Below are positions 35,301 through 46,869 of a DNA stretch of 64,000 bases, in pieces. The notes under the pieces were generated by a model. It searched no databases and was not told where the DNA came from. It saw only the letters and a list, made by a program, of their open reading frames with translations. The stretch's first letter is position 1. Every line of letters begins with the position of its first letter. This stretch comes from Porodaedalea pini (lineage: Eukaryota > Basidiomycota > Agaricomycetes > Hymenochaetales > Hymenochaetaceae), in contig NBAY01000029.1 in assembly GCA_002794775.1 (NCBI GenBank), positions 434,001 through 498,000 on the forward strand, written 5' to 3'. A program made the translations under genes and the position numbers.

Positions 35301-36617
35301 AGTTCACTCAAGGATTATTCTTTTCGCCACTCTTACGCAATCTGGAATACGGTGCATTACAAAGGCGTCAACCTCTGAGCTCCAGACTTAAGGCCCAGTT
35401 TTGAACGACACTCCTTCATCCTTGCGTAACTTCCGTGTATTATTCTGACAGACATTATTGTCAAATCCCTGATTCATCGGAGGCCCGTCTTCTCCAAACG
35501 TCTTCAATTATTTCAATTGTATCTGGAAGCAGCCTCTGGGCTCAAGTAACTGAGAACGGCGAAGCTATTCTTGTTCATTAAGCTCCGCAAGCCAGATGTC
35601 AATGGCACTCTGGATAATGACAGTTTATCCGAGCATGCAGGTTCTGTCCATCTCTTGGTTCCGAAAAAGTATTGGTCAACACAGAAAAAACTGTGGACCA
35701 GGAGTGTGCATCCTATTCGGTATCAACACGACTTACGGGAACTTGTCTATCATATGTTTCGCTGCATGAAGACCTTCTTCGATAACACGCGCTCGCTCGC
35801 TCCAATGCCTCACCAATGCGACGTTCAAGCTTGGCACCGCGACGTCGACCGTTGCGCTCACTGCTTCTTCCCCTTTTTGGCAGACAACGAAGCAAATTGG
35901 AGCGGCCCGACTACCGGTCTCGTTTTCATGATCGGCCCTGTCTATGCGCTCAAGATTCTCTCCAATATGAACTAAAGGACGCGTTTGCATGGCGTAGGAC
36001 ACACCACCGACAGTGTGGACCCGCAGACCGGTCTCGTCGGGCGTGGGTTATGTAAGGCGGGGAGATAACTCTGAAGCGTCCCCATGTCGGGTAATGCACG
36101 TCATTCGGACTGGGCAGATTGACGGCGACGTAAGTCATTTGTCTTGACCACTATGGGCGATGCTAATGTGTCTTGCTTCTCAGCAAAATAAGAAGCTCGG
36201 GACAAGGTCTTTCTTGGATGGAAACAATGTAGTCGAGGTAGACTCGTTCGAGGGTAGGAAACACGGGCTGCTAAGTCGTTCAGACGCACACGCGGTGTAG
36301 CGAGGTCGGTTGTAGTTGCAGTATTACACGAGCTCCTACTTTCGACTTGGATTTCCACTTTGCTTGATACGTGGTTTAGTCTAGTCTTATTAATATAGGA
36401 ATACGATGTCAGACCCTGTTTGTATTCAAATGATGATTCCGCGACATGTCCCACATCAAAAACATAATCAAATTGAAATCATTGTAATTTGAGAAAATAC
36501 ACTGAAACATTAGTTGAGCTGCGAAGGTCAAGCCCAGAGACACAATTGCGAAGAAACATCTTTGGAGACGGCGACTATTTATTCAATATCCTAGGTTGCT
36601 GTGGGTTTTACAGGAAG
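32391..36617. other. Gene-poor 4.2-kb region
   Basis: No frame shows a family motif. The longest are 35571-35975 (plus, 134 codons), 36101-36454 (minus) and 34963-35289 (minus). All are interrupted and overlap antisense frames. Decayed genes are possible. A short direct repeat lies at 34668-34810. Confidence 0.45.
34668..34810. repeat. Short direct repeat with trinucleotide core
   Basis: AGTCCTGTACTACTACTACGACTGAG occurs twice, at about 34669-34693 and 34770-34795, and ATATATTGCACACAG occurs just before and just after the second copy. The arrangement looks like a partial local duplication of roughly 100 bp. Confidence 0.75.
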
Positions 36618-38518
36618 CTAAATGGGGACAGAGATTATGGCAGGTTTCAATACCGAACTACCCGAGTTCCAGCGAATCTCATGCAGTTGCCATCCAGAAG
36701 ACGACAACATTTCTTTAAATCCATCCGCTGTACGCTCTCCAGCGTTAAGCAACCCGAATACCTTAAATCAGCAGATGAGCTTGAGCAACAAGCGCGCAAC
36801 GAGATTGGGATATACCGAGAGGTCAGCGGAGTATGGAAGCAAATTCGCGCCTCCCATGTTGGGAAGGAGAGGGGCGGATGGCTTCTTAAACTCTTCGCCA
36901 AAGCCGCACGCGTAGTTGAGCACGCTGTCAATGATTACAAGTTTTGTAGCAGGACCTGCTGCATCGCGCAAGTGACGTAAAATCATGATTGCGTATTTGT
37001 CGGACCAGTCGTGGGTTATCATTCTCAATAGAAAAACGTCGACGGGTCCAGGGAGCTTAGGCTGTGCCTCGAAGAAGTCGGTCCCTGCGCTCGTACTGAT
37101 TAAAATAGCAATGGAGAAAGGGCAATTTGACAGAGAGATTACCAATGAAGTGGACTTTCCCTCTAGAGACGTGGGCCGGGAGGTTCTCTTGCCAGAACTG
37201 AGTATATAAACTAAGTATTGTAAGCACGCCTCCCAGTACAGACACTTACGGGTTTTGCCTGTTCAATAACAAGCGGTCTGTCTTCGATAACTATCTGAAG
37301 TTTAGGATACGCCTTCGCGATTTCAAGGGAGACGTGGCCCAGGCTTCCTCCAACATCTACAATGATTCCTCCTTCAGGTAGGCTACCCCAATTAAAGCCT
37401 CCATACAGCATTGATAAGTTTAAAAGGTGCATTTTCCGCGAAATGGATTACGTACCTGTCAGAATTGATGAAGACGTATGCGTCTTGTTCGCACCGGCCA
37501 TTACGACGGCGAACCTCTTGCGGCGATATTCCGCTGCTGCAGTGTCATAATACTCAAATATTGAATCAGTGATTCCGAGTGCTTTTTGTAGGGCTGAACA
37601 GTTCGGTTCCTCTGAGAACTTTGTGCTCTTGTCTGTCATCACCTCGACAAGATACGAGCCGGACTTTAAACACTCGTCACTTCTTTAAAACGACGGCAAG
37701 TTAGTACCTCGAGCAGGACAATTGGGAATAGTTATTCGTACGCATAGCCAGCAAGAGCTGACATTCCTTTGGAGCTTTCATGCTTGGTACTCTGACTGTG
37801 AACTTGCCGTTAGCTGAGCGATGTCTCTGAACATATCAAGCTGCCCTACTCGAAATTCTTCGTGATCTGTTTTCCGGAGTCTAGAAGCGACGAGAGCAAG
37901 TTATTTGTGAAGACACCGGGAGTGAGTTCGCGGAAGCAGTGTTCCGTTGCAAGGTACCTAAGGATGCGCGCTACGAAAAGACTGAGATTTTCTACTGCAA
38001 ACGACCGAAAGCGAATTACAAACAAAGCTTCTTCGGATGCATATCACCTTTTGCGGCTATTTCGCCGATGTGCAGTCCCTGTCAAATTATACGGATGAGC
38101 GGATATTCAAGCTAGGTAAGGCTAGTTAAGATACTTTAGGGCCCGCGTCACGAAGAATCTCTGCTACGTTGCCTGCTTCGGCAACGCCAAGCGCAGCGGG
38201 CAACGTATACTGCCATACGACCAAAGTCAGCTCCAGGTGCAATGCATATCGTGCTTCAAGACTCACCCTGAAAGCTGCAATGGTCATTGTAGTCGCAGGC
38301 GGCTGCACAGTCGCGATCAATTATGTCGCCGCTGATACAATCAGACCGATGGACTGGGCAACACCAGGGTCATTCCGGATTCCCTGGGGAGTAAATTCGG
38401 AAGGGTGGACTGGTTCATTGAGCGAAGGGAATGCTTTTCCTGATTTCTCGCATATACTGGAGATGTTGTCTATCGAAGACGATATGATGTCGCGGAGAGC
38501 TTTCAAATCGTCGCTCAT
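36618..38518 (-). pseudogene. SAM-dependent O-methyltransferase, interrupted by one stop codon
   Basis: The start is MSDDLKALRDIISSSID (38518) and the stop lies at 36618-36620. Short introns join an N-terminal helical dimerisation region (AEILRDAGPK; KKLSRILRYLATEHCFREL) to the catalytic half. The SAM site is VDVGGSLGHVSLEIAKAYP (near 37330), followed by DVFLLRMITHDWSDKYAIMI (near 37000, containing the catalytic-type His and Asp) and a C-terminal GWQLHEIRW. This matches PF00891-type methyltransferases of fungal secondary metabolism. One TAA (38321-38323) falls where relatives have Gln, between SAAT and LIATVQPP, and homology continues on both sides. It is therefore probably a recent nonsense mutation, unless an unusually short intron removes it. 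Confidence 0.8.
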
Positions 38519-40219
38519 GGTGGACTCAAGTTGTTGGGGATCATGCTGCTAGAGCACAAGCCACAGCAGATTTCATAAGGCTCGTCTTTATCTAGATAGA
38601 AGCAAGATATGGTCGATAGTCGACGACGGTAAAAGAAACGCGTGGACCATCCGGTGCAGCGCATCAGGAAAATGATGACATTCACGACTTTTCAAGCGAA
38701 AGTCTGAATTACCCCATAACGTAGTACCTTCCTAATATAGTCGAGCCAGCAGATGTTCCCGAATCTTGCATAGAATCTACAAATGCATTATTTTAGTTCT
38801 ACTAATTTTAGCTTAGCTGTTTAAAGCGTGAAAAAAAAAAATCTGACTGCACATCAAAAGACATACTCATACAAATAGCTGGTACCCACCCTCTGTTACG
38901 CTCTTTTTCCCTTGTGCATGAGACTCTCATTTATAATGAGAAGAGGCACGGTGAGCTCGACAAGATGACTAGTGGATAATGCACTCATCACTGTTTGGGG
39001 AAAGTCAGTCCGGATTCACATTATCAGAAAAATCGCGATTGTCGTCATTTTCCGGATAAGCTGTAGCGTTGCCTATTTGTAGTAAATTATCTCACGCTTA
39101 TGCGTGTGAACTCTAACCTCAGTAAACTGGGCGAAATGTTTCTCACGGCAACGGGCTAAAAACAAATTTCATCTCGCCACTTCAGTCCGCTACTTCTCGA
39201 CGAAAGGGTGCTATCATCGGAGGCGTGATCATCAGATACGATCCTTTACCGCATCAGAACTATCGGAAGTATTGATACAACGTTTCACATGACCGAGATG
39301 TTCTTTCAAACTCCAGAAACTCCAAATTTCATACTGAGTCTTTGTCTGGCAAGTATGTGGCAAGTTTTCTCGTGCCCAATGAAGCATAGCTGAACGTTCA
39401 ATCTTCGATGAGCATTTTTTCTCGGAGGATTTACGGTACCACTAAGAAAAAATTGATGCCTGAAGTTCCTTGTCTCAAAACAGATATAGCTCTTACGGAT
39501 CACTGGCGCGGCGTCTGTTGTGAAACAAATGAAAACTTTGATGACTTCTTCATCACCCATTCAACTATTGTCTTCGCTGGAGCTGTCTGCTCGTCCACCC
39601 ATGTCTCGGAAAATAAGAAGTAACTCACTGACCTCGTGACCTCAGTGTAGCCCGATATATACTATAATATAGCTCGCTATTTCTTTTCGAGCTATTTCTA
39701 GACAATTTGAATCGGCTCCAACGAGATTGGACACCGTGACTCGGATCGTGCGCTTCATCTGGCATCTGTCCATCACTTATTTGCTTCCTGCGACGTCGAT
39801 ATACAAGGAAGGCTGTGATCCTTTATCATGATCATCTTACATGCATGGTGCATGGGGAGTCACTGCAATCCTGTTTGAAACAGTCGGCCACTTGTTAAAG
39901 CCGTACGCAATCCGGTCAAACTATCCTCATGTGCAAGCTGCCGGGATCGTGCTTCGTGCACGTTGGTAATACATAGTACGGTTAGTAGCGTTTCTTCCTA
40001 GCTTGGCTTCCGTGTAGCGCTTCTCACTCCAAAGACGTATCAAGACTTTCCACTCCAATGCTTATTTATATTTGTGGTTGATGCGCTGGAACGATACAGC
40101 GCGTTTCAGCCTCTTGTGATGATCACAGTCTGATCACCTGTAGAAATGAACTCTCCAGACAGCATAAGATCCGTAGACGAGTGCCTTCCAGTCCTGCAAG
40201 CTAGCAGATACCGCTTAGC
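38519..40219. other. No recognisable gene
   Basis: 1.7 kb between the methyltransferase and the first DUF6533 gene, in divergent orientation. Frames are short (84 codons at most) and without motifs. It includes the promoters of both neighbours. Confidence 0.4.
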
Positions 40220-42216
40220 ATGTCGGTCAGCCTGCAGAATGAATTAAACGAGCTATTCAGCGCGCTACACCAACAGCGTATAATGACTTATGCAAGCGGT
40301 TGGAATTCATCCTTAACTTGTCGAGCTGTGGAGGCTAATGTCGCTCTCTTAGCTGCAGCGCTTACTTGGGTGGGATATGATATTCTTCTGACTGTCTCTC
40401 AGGAAGTAAGGAATTCCCTATGCTAGAAGCTATTATGTGACCTGATCACCTTTCAAACGGTTGTAGGTCAAAGTCGTTTGGAGGTCCGTCCGTGCCACGT
40501 TGGAGCCAGCGTCTAGCTAACCTCATTCTTTTTTATTCGTTTCAGAGGAAAACCGTCGCTAGCCAAACTCTTCTACCTGATCGCACGTTACTACTCTTTT
40601 GTGATGCTCGCGTATGTCTGGTTTCTATCTTCGAATTCTACCGCTAACCCAACTTGCAAGCATTACTGTGGCAGTCAGTACCAACACAGGCGATCTAAAC
40701 GAAAATGTGAGTCGACAGGTCTGCATCCTCAGTCAGGTACCTTCTGATTAATCTCCGTCTTCTTGCATCCTCCTTAGTTGTACGTACCTGCTTCCGGCCT
40801 GTGGCACGAGAAAAAACACTTTGAGACCACATAGTTGTAAAGGCTGGATAAAGGTTTACGCATCGTGCGTTCTCTTTTCTTTATTAAACTTTGGATGAAT
40901 CACGAGGTTGAGTAAATTCCGGTCAGCGTGCCAATCGCAGTGTCGTACGCCGTCGACGCTCTCTTAATTATCCGCCTCTATGCTCTGTATAATAAGAGTA
41001 AAATTCGTAAGTCATTTTTCTACCGTTGTAGCAAACATTCAACAGTACTTTCCTCCGATTCGTACGCGTCGTGCATACGCTAGTATTAGGAAGTCTATTG
41101 ATATTGTATTTTGGTAAGAAAGAGTCTTTTTCGTGAGCTTCATCTAGATAAAACATATGTCTCTTTGGAACTTCTAGGTGGACTTGCGGTATCTCGTCAT
41201 TCCTCTGGACCAATGAACCTGAGCTAAGAAAACATTTCCTTAGACAGCCTCGACATTCGCCGTCATTAGTCTTCGAGGAACGCAATTTATCACCAAACCT
41301 TTTCACCTGCCGTACCCCGGCTGCATTGTTACCATTCCGGTACAAATTGATAAAACTATTGCATCATGGACCATTAGTCTCTTTACCCAGCGTAAGTGAT
41401 TGGCTTTTCTAAAAGGCTTTAGAGTATGACACTAATCAAAAACAAATTGAAGTCGTATTCTTCGCTCTCATTCTCTACAAGTTTGTCATTTCTATTAGGA
41501 CCTTCATCACGCGCGACCAGAACACGTCTAGTGGAGAGGAAATATCAAAGCGGGGCATTGTCATACAGGCGCTGCGGCAGACTCGCAAGCTGGCCCCGCT
41601 GTTCTCGCTATTTGTGCGGGATGGTACGTTTGCTTTCCTAGTGTACGTTTCAACTTTCTTTCTGATCCATCTACTTCTGACCTCTCATCTGGATACAGGA
41701 TATTTGGTAAGACGCTCGATCTAATTCCGAGAAAGTTGAGCTGAATTTATCATTGTGACAATACAGCAGTGGTATTGCTCAATTTGGTCTTTGCCGTAGC
41801 GGTCAACAGCGGGCCTATAGAGCAGATGGGTACACCGTATGTGCTAGCAACATTGCAATAGTACAGTCGGACGCTTTAACATTCATTCAGATGCTTATTG
41901 GCTGCGGACGCAGTCCTGGTCAGTAGAATAAGCTCTTCCCTGTTCGCTCGACGATAATGTTTTTTGTCAGGCTTCTCGACTCGTTTTGAATCTTGGAGGC
42001 TATCTCGACGGATCCCCTGTCATCATGAACTCCAGTGGAACTTATAACGTGCACAGACGCGCATCCGGATTTTCTAATTTGGGAGATCTACAGTTCGCGG
42101 GTGGTGAAGCTCGCAGTGGGGAGACGACCAACATAACTTCGACAGGACATGGTAACTTTCCAAGGCTGGGACCTGATGCCGAGATGAATGGTTTGGATTC
42201 ACATGCTCAGGTGTAG
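40220..42216 (+). CDS. DUF6533 seven-helix membrane protein 1
   Basis: The start MSVSLQNELNELFSALHQQ is followed by many short exons. The DUF6533 N-terminal signature is QQRIMTYASAAALTWVGYD, reached by removing an intron at about 40309-40361, then KPSLAKLFYLIARYYSF (near 40560). Further hydrophobic segments follow: AVSYAVDALLIIRLYALYN, FLRFVRVVHTLVLGSLLILYF, VVFFALILYKFVISI, VVLLNLVFAVAV. The closing SRLVLNLGGYLDGS and a polar cytoplasmic tail end at 42216. The family is abundant in Agaricomycetes, and its ligand and role are unknown; a receptor-like function is often guessed from topology. No lesion was noticed. Confidence 0.75.
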
Positions 42217-42374
42217 TTCCTACTAGAGTTTCAGTAAAAGTCAGACGGCGGAATCCGCACGGTGCTCAGCGAAATGCATCTTTCTTTATCACGCGGTTCG
42301 TAAAGTCCAGGGAAATATTCATGATTTTGATAATGCACATGCAAATCGTTAAGTAGACATGCCCCACTTTGTTT

Positions 42375-44801
42375 CTACAGTAGTGACACCAAGAGTGGGA
42401 GTTGTTTTCCTTTCTCAATCTCGCCCTCCACGACTGGGGCTAACACTCCTGCCGCTGCAGCAATGATCTTGCCAGTCGCTGGAGCAAGGGAGAATCGAAA
42501 TTGTTGAAGGGTTTCCACCATGAACGTCTGGAGTTCGATCGTTCTGGTCCTGATTAGAATCGCTGCTTGAAGAAATAGGTAATGACTTACGCAAACCGGT
42601 ATCTTTCATTAGAAGGTGACTAGTCAGTCATAGCAAAGGAGTCTGCGGCGTGACAAGCTCACCCGAGACAGGCCTGGGAACCAGCAATAAAGTTTCCCCT
42701 ATCCAAGGTTTAGACAAGAATACAAGCTATGTTACCGACGTACTTACAGATTTGAATATATACCAAAAGGACTTGGGATCGATTCGCCACGGTTGAGCCA
42801 CCTTTCTGGAACAAGATCGTCAGGATTGCTACCGAAAACATCCTCACTCCTAATGTAGTGTCAGATCCGAAACGCAATGACAGACAGGAAAGTCATCATG
42901 ATTCGTACCTGTTATAAGCGAAAATGGATAGATGTACGTTTTGGCCCTTGTCAATCGCTACTTCGTGGATTTTCTGCCCACTGTTAGAGTCAATGGGCTT
43001 GAACAACGGGATGACATCTTGCTTCGTAGACTGCATCCATGTTTGGTACACTGCCGGATACAATCGGAGGACCTCCTACATAGACAGAAGTTGGTATGGC
43101 GATGCAAGATGTATGTACGAGAGGAATGAATACCTTCATGAATGCCAAACCATACTCCATTTTTTCCATATCACTCATAATGAGATCCGTTTGTCCTTTC
43201 TCACGAGCTGCTGCAAGAGTATCATGGATCTCCTCCCGCACTTTTTCCTGCATTTCTGGGTGCCGAGCAAGTTCGTAAAAGAGGAACGAGATAGTGTTAC
43301 TCGTTGTCTCGTCTACGAATCAAGCAATGAGCCATGGTATTGTTATTTTTGAAGCAAACTGAATTTTCGCACGTCCGGCAGCCATAATCGTCCTGCATTG
43401 GAGTCAATAAGCAAGCTAAGACGAAGAATGGGGTCCCCATACCGGATTTCTGAGGTGAGCTCTTCATCTGACAACCTGTTATCTGGGGTTTCAGACTCAT
43501 TTGCTCGTACTGCGAAACGAGGTGTTAAAATTAACAGCAGACGTTTGCACTGTAGTTTTTCACTTAGTAAGCTCAATATATCTCTCGCATCCTGTCTTGC
43601 ATCGCTGTTCTTTCGTTGCTCCAGCATCGATCGACCGGCCATTCTTCCTTCTTCAGCGACTTCTCGCAGTGTTTTCAGGCTTCGAGATGGCAGTTTGGCC
43701 AACAATGCGAAGAAAGCCTCCGGGAGGAGGGCGACTGTTTGCTGAACAAATATTCGAGTTGGATTCGGAACGCCGAACGCAGAGACGCTGAAGATATCGT
43801 TTGTTAAATTTTATCTTTCCGGTACTAGAGCGCTCCACGCACAGAAAATTGTTGTAGACGCGAGCCAGTTTATTTGAGTCATCCAATAGAGTATTGAACT
43901 GATAATCAAACGCAGCTAGAGTATTTTGTCGATATTTTTCTCTAGCAACAGATGAAGTAAAGATCATACCTTCCCCGATGATATCTAAGGTTGCACGTGA
44001 GAGCCAGCCGCAAACGTTTATGACAGATGCGTCATCCGATACAATCTCTTCCCATCTGCCGCACATCTGGAGCATGTCGGATTGGTTTTAGTGAAAGCTG
44101 TAGCCTGACATGACCCCCAACTGACCCGCCGAACAACATTCCTAAATGATGGCATAAGAGCTTTCATTTCTGCTGCCCCGAATGCTGGAGACAAAATCTT
44201 TCTGTGGCGCTTGTGATCAGACCCTAAACCACAAGTCAGAGTTGCCACCGTGATGGGAATACATCGGAAAGTAATGCGCACCTTGAGCCCATGCTATACC
44301 GCGTCCGAGAAACATACGCCCTGCCTCCCTCCGTATAGTAGGTTTAACATAGTCCACGCCTGCATTCTGACACACATGTTGCATAGCCTGCCTCCAGTAT
44401 TAGTATCGTTGAGCTCTGCCAAGCTAAGACTACAAAGACCTTGGATCTGACACGAAGAGCCTGTCCGTCTATGGTAGTCATGACTATGTGACTGAGTTGT
44501 CTCAGTGAATGACATTTGATCACTCACTCCAAGTAGTCCCTTAAAGCATACAACAGAACCGTAGCTGCGCGTCCATCTTAAGTCAACTTCGCCAGCCTTG
44601 TACGCGAAAATCTCAGCGAGGTTGCCTGACGCGAGTCAGATAGACGGTCAAGTATTCGTACACACAGCGCAACGTACCAAGAAGAAACGACTTTGCCGGC
44701 GGCCCCTGCAGATGCTTTAACGAGCTTCTCCCAGGCGAACGCCTCGAAAAAATGGTGAAGGCGGCAAAAGAAGCCAGCAATAACATAGCTTCGGTCAGCA
44801 T
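42375..44801 (-). CDS. Cytochrome P450 monooxygenase
   Basis: About ten exons, with the ATG at 44801 giving a membrane anchor MLTEAMLLLASFAAFTIF; an ATG at 44855 is also in frame. The C-helix region is HKRHRKILSPAFG (near 44200). The I-helix is IMAAGHETTSNTISF, obtained by joining across an intron ending at about 43310. The K-helix EVLRLYP follows (ExxR), then PERWLN. The heme loop reads NFIAGSQACLG, with the axial Cys present; the usual Arg two residues before it is Gln. Class II microsomal P450s oxidise small hydrophobic substrates with electrons from CPR. The two genes on either side are DUF6533 membrane proteins. The stop is at 42375-42377. Confidence 0.85.
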
Positions 44802-45193
44802 AGCGTCTTGCGAACGGTGGTTTCCGATGTCGAGCTCGAGTGCCGCCTCTAGCAAAGGGCTCGGGAAGCTGCGGGTAAGGGTCTCGCACCAGCAGTGTCC
44901 TCAAACAAATCCAGCGTTCATCATCACATCTCGCGATTGTGATAGTCTATCAGAGATGGCGTTTGAGCGCTGTCGCACTGTACACTGATCTTCCCATCCG
45001 TTTCATCAAATGTTCCGCGTAGAGAGGCGCAGCTCGTGGTCGACATTCTACATGTGGACAAATTCCTATATACTGCTAAATGTCTACGCCCTTCGCACTC
45101 ATATTACTACTGTACATCAAAGCAAACGGACGGATGCATAAAAATAATCATATAAAACAACAGGAATCCTCAAACGTCGAGCTCTCGTCCGCA

Positions 45194-46869
45194 TCACGGA
45201 TCTGCATATCTTCCCGCGTACCTATCATCGCTTCCGATCAGCGTTGCAGACCCCAACGTCGCATTCCTATCGCAGTTCCAGCTCATAGTGGCACTGGAGA
45301 GGACCTGCATAGGGTAAGCAGCGAAAGATCCGGCATTGTGCGTGCCAGTGTGAGCGCCGGTATAGACAACTCTCCCTTTTACTACTGTTTTGTGGAGATG
45401 CAGAAGCATACGACCCGTCATTATCCCAATCGCGACGTGGAACGGGCTGGATTCGGTCAGATAAATAAAGATGCTTGTCAATGAGAACAATAGTATCCCT
45501 TACCTATAACTGAACCATGGGATATGCGTTACGCTCTGGTCAACATAAAGCATTAATATCGACTTCGGAAAGGCATGGTGACTTAGAAACGCACCACGAC
45601 CATCAGATTGTTGAGGACCAATAAAGCAGTGACTCTACATGCAGCGGTTAGAAAATTAGCTGACTTTCGCTGGTATGATTCCAATAGATTCTCCTCACCC
45701 GAAGAAGTACAACAGATTATCATTCACAATGACTGTGAAAAGGGTACCACTTGTATGTACACCTCCTCTAAGTTTCGACATTATCGTCCGAAGCGATTTG
45801 AAGAGAGCGAAGGCAAAGAGAACGCCTTCGAATATTGTTGCTATTTGGTATATTGGTTTAGTCGAGGTTTCCTTGTATGATTGATCGGGACGGCATGATA
45901 AGCTTACCAGGAATCCACTGCGCCCACTCTATCCCTGTATGAACTACAGGACATCCAGGAATAGGAAGCTCTTTTGCGCTGTGTATGACGGCAGCGCGGC
46001 CTTCGGCATTGTGGACCAAAATCCATAAGAAACCGCCGATCGACATCAGAAAAAGAAGAATATTGAAAGCAGCAACCTTAGCATGCGGATCAGTAGAAGA
46101 GCGAATGCAACGTGCGGAATGCAAATACTCTTTTTGAGCAATTATAGAGCGCGTAAATGCGGAGCTGCATGATGATCTCCACGGACCACAGACTGATTGC
46201 GCCGACGACACGTATGATAGAGTCCATTGCGACGCAACTAGATATTAGCCAGCAATATTTGATTCAGCAAGCACGTAAAAGAAGGCGCAAAAATGAGGTT
46301 GATTTACACTTCTAGACTAGGACTGAACTTCGAAAATGAATGAATTTGGGCAACGTCAAAGACCGCCAACAAGATTGTGTAGTATCGGATCTGATCGAGA
46401 GCCATCATGAAATACCAGTAACGCTGTTTCTAGACTATACGTACCCAAAAGAACAGGTATTTCCCAAGACCCATCGACCCTGGCTTTAAAAGCAACCAGC
46501 AGAGCGTCAGGAGAAGGCCTAACCAAGAACACGCATCAGAGACTGACCCATATGTATTGGATCTGAGAGCCGGTCAAATCGACAGTATACGTCAGCTGTG
46601 TATATAAAATACAGGAGCAATAACCCACTTCGTCCTTGAGAGTGTCAACTTAAGAATGCAGAAGCTTGTATTAGGAGTACGGCTCAAAAGAAGACGCAAT
46701 TGTGCGCGAACTCACAGTAATCAAGCAGGACCCATGTGAGTGAAGTAGCTGAAAGACTTGGTGAGCGAATAATCAGTGATGGCGGCAAACAGAAACACGC
46801 ACGACAAGTATACAGAGGGATCTTCGCCGCCTTGAACAGTTTGGTGGCTGTTGCCAGCTCGCTCGACAT
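45194..46869 (-). CDS. DUF6533 seven-helix membrane protein 2
   Basis: The start is MSSELATATKLFKAAKIPLY (46869). After an intron the DUF6533 signature TSLTWVLLDY appears. Later exons contain GSMGLGKYLFFW, IIRVVGAISLWSVEIIMQL with RIYALYN, VAAFNILLFLMSIGGFLWI, PVVHTGIEWAQWIP, TIFEGVLFAFALFKSL, FGVTALLVLNNLMVV, and HIPWFSYSPFHVAIGIMTGR. The stop is at about 45194. Joining across short GT-AG introns restores a continuous frame at each junction I checked, so the gene appears intact. It is not a close copy of the first DUF6533 gene, which points to an old duplication. Confidence 0.75.

Noticed and set aside
35571..35975. 134-codon plus-strand frame as a gene
   Set aside because: No motif, overlaps several antisense frames, and lacks supporting exons nearby.
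43398..43807. Plus-strand frames of up to 115 codons within the P450
   Set aside because: They are antisense shadows of the P450 exons, which carry the real motifs.
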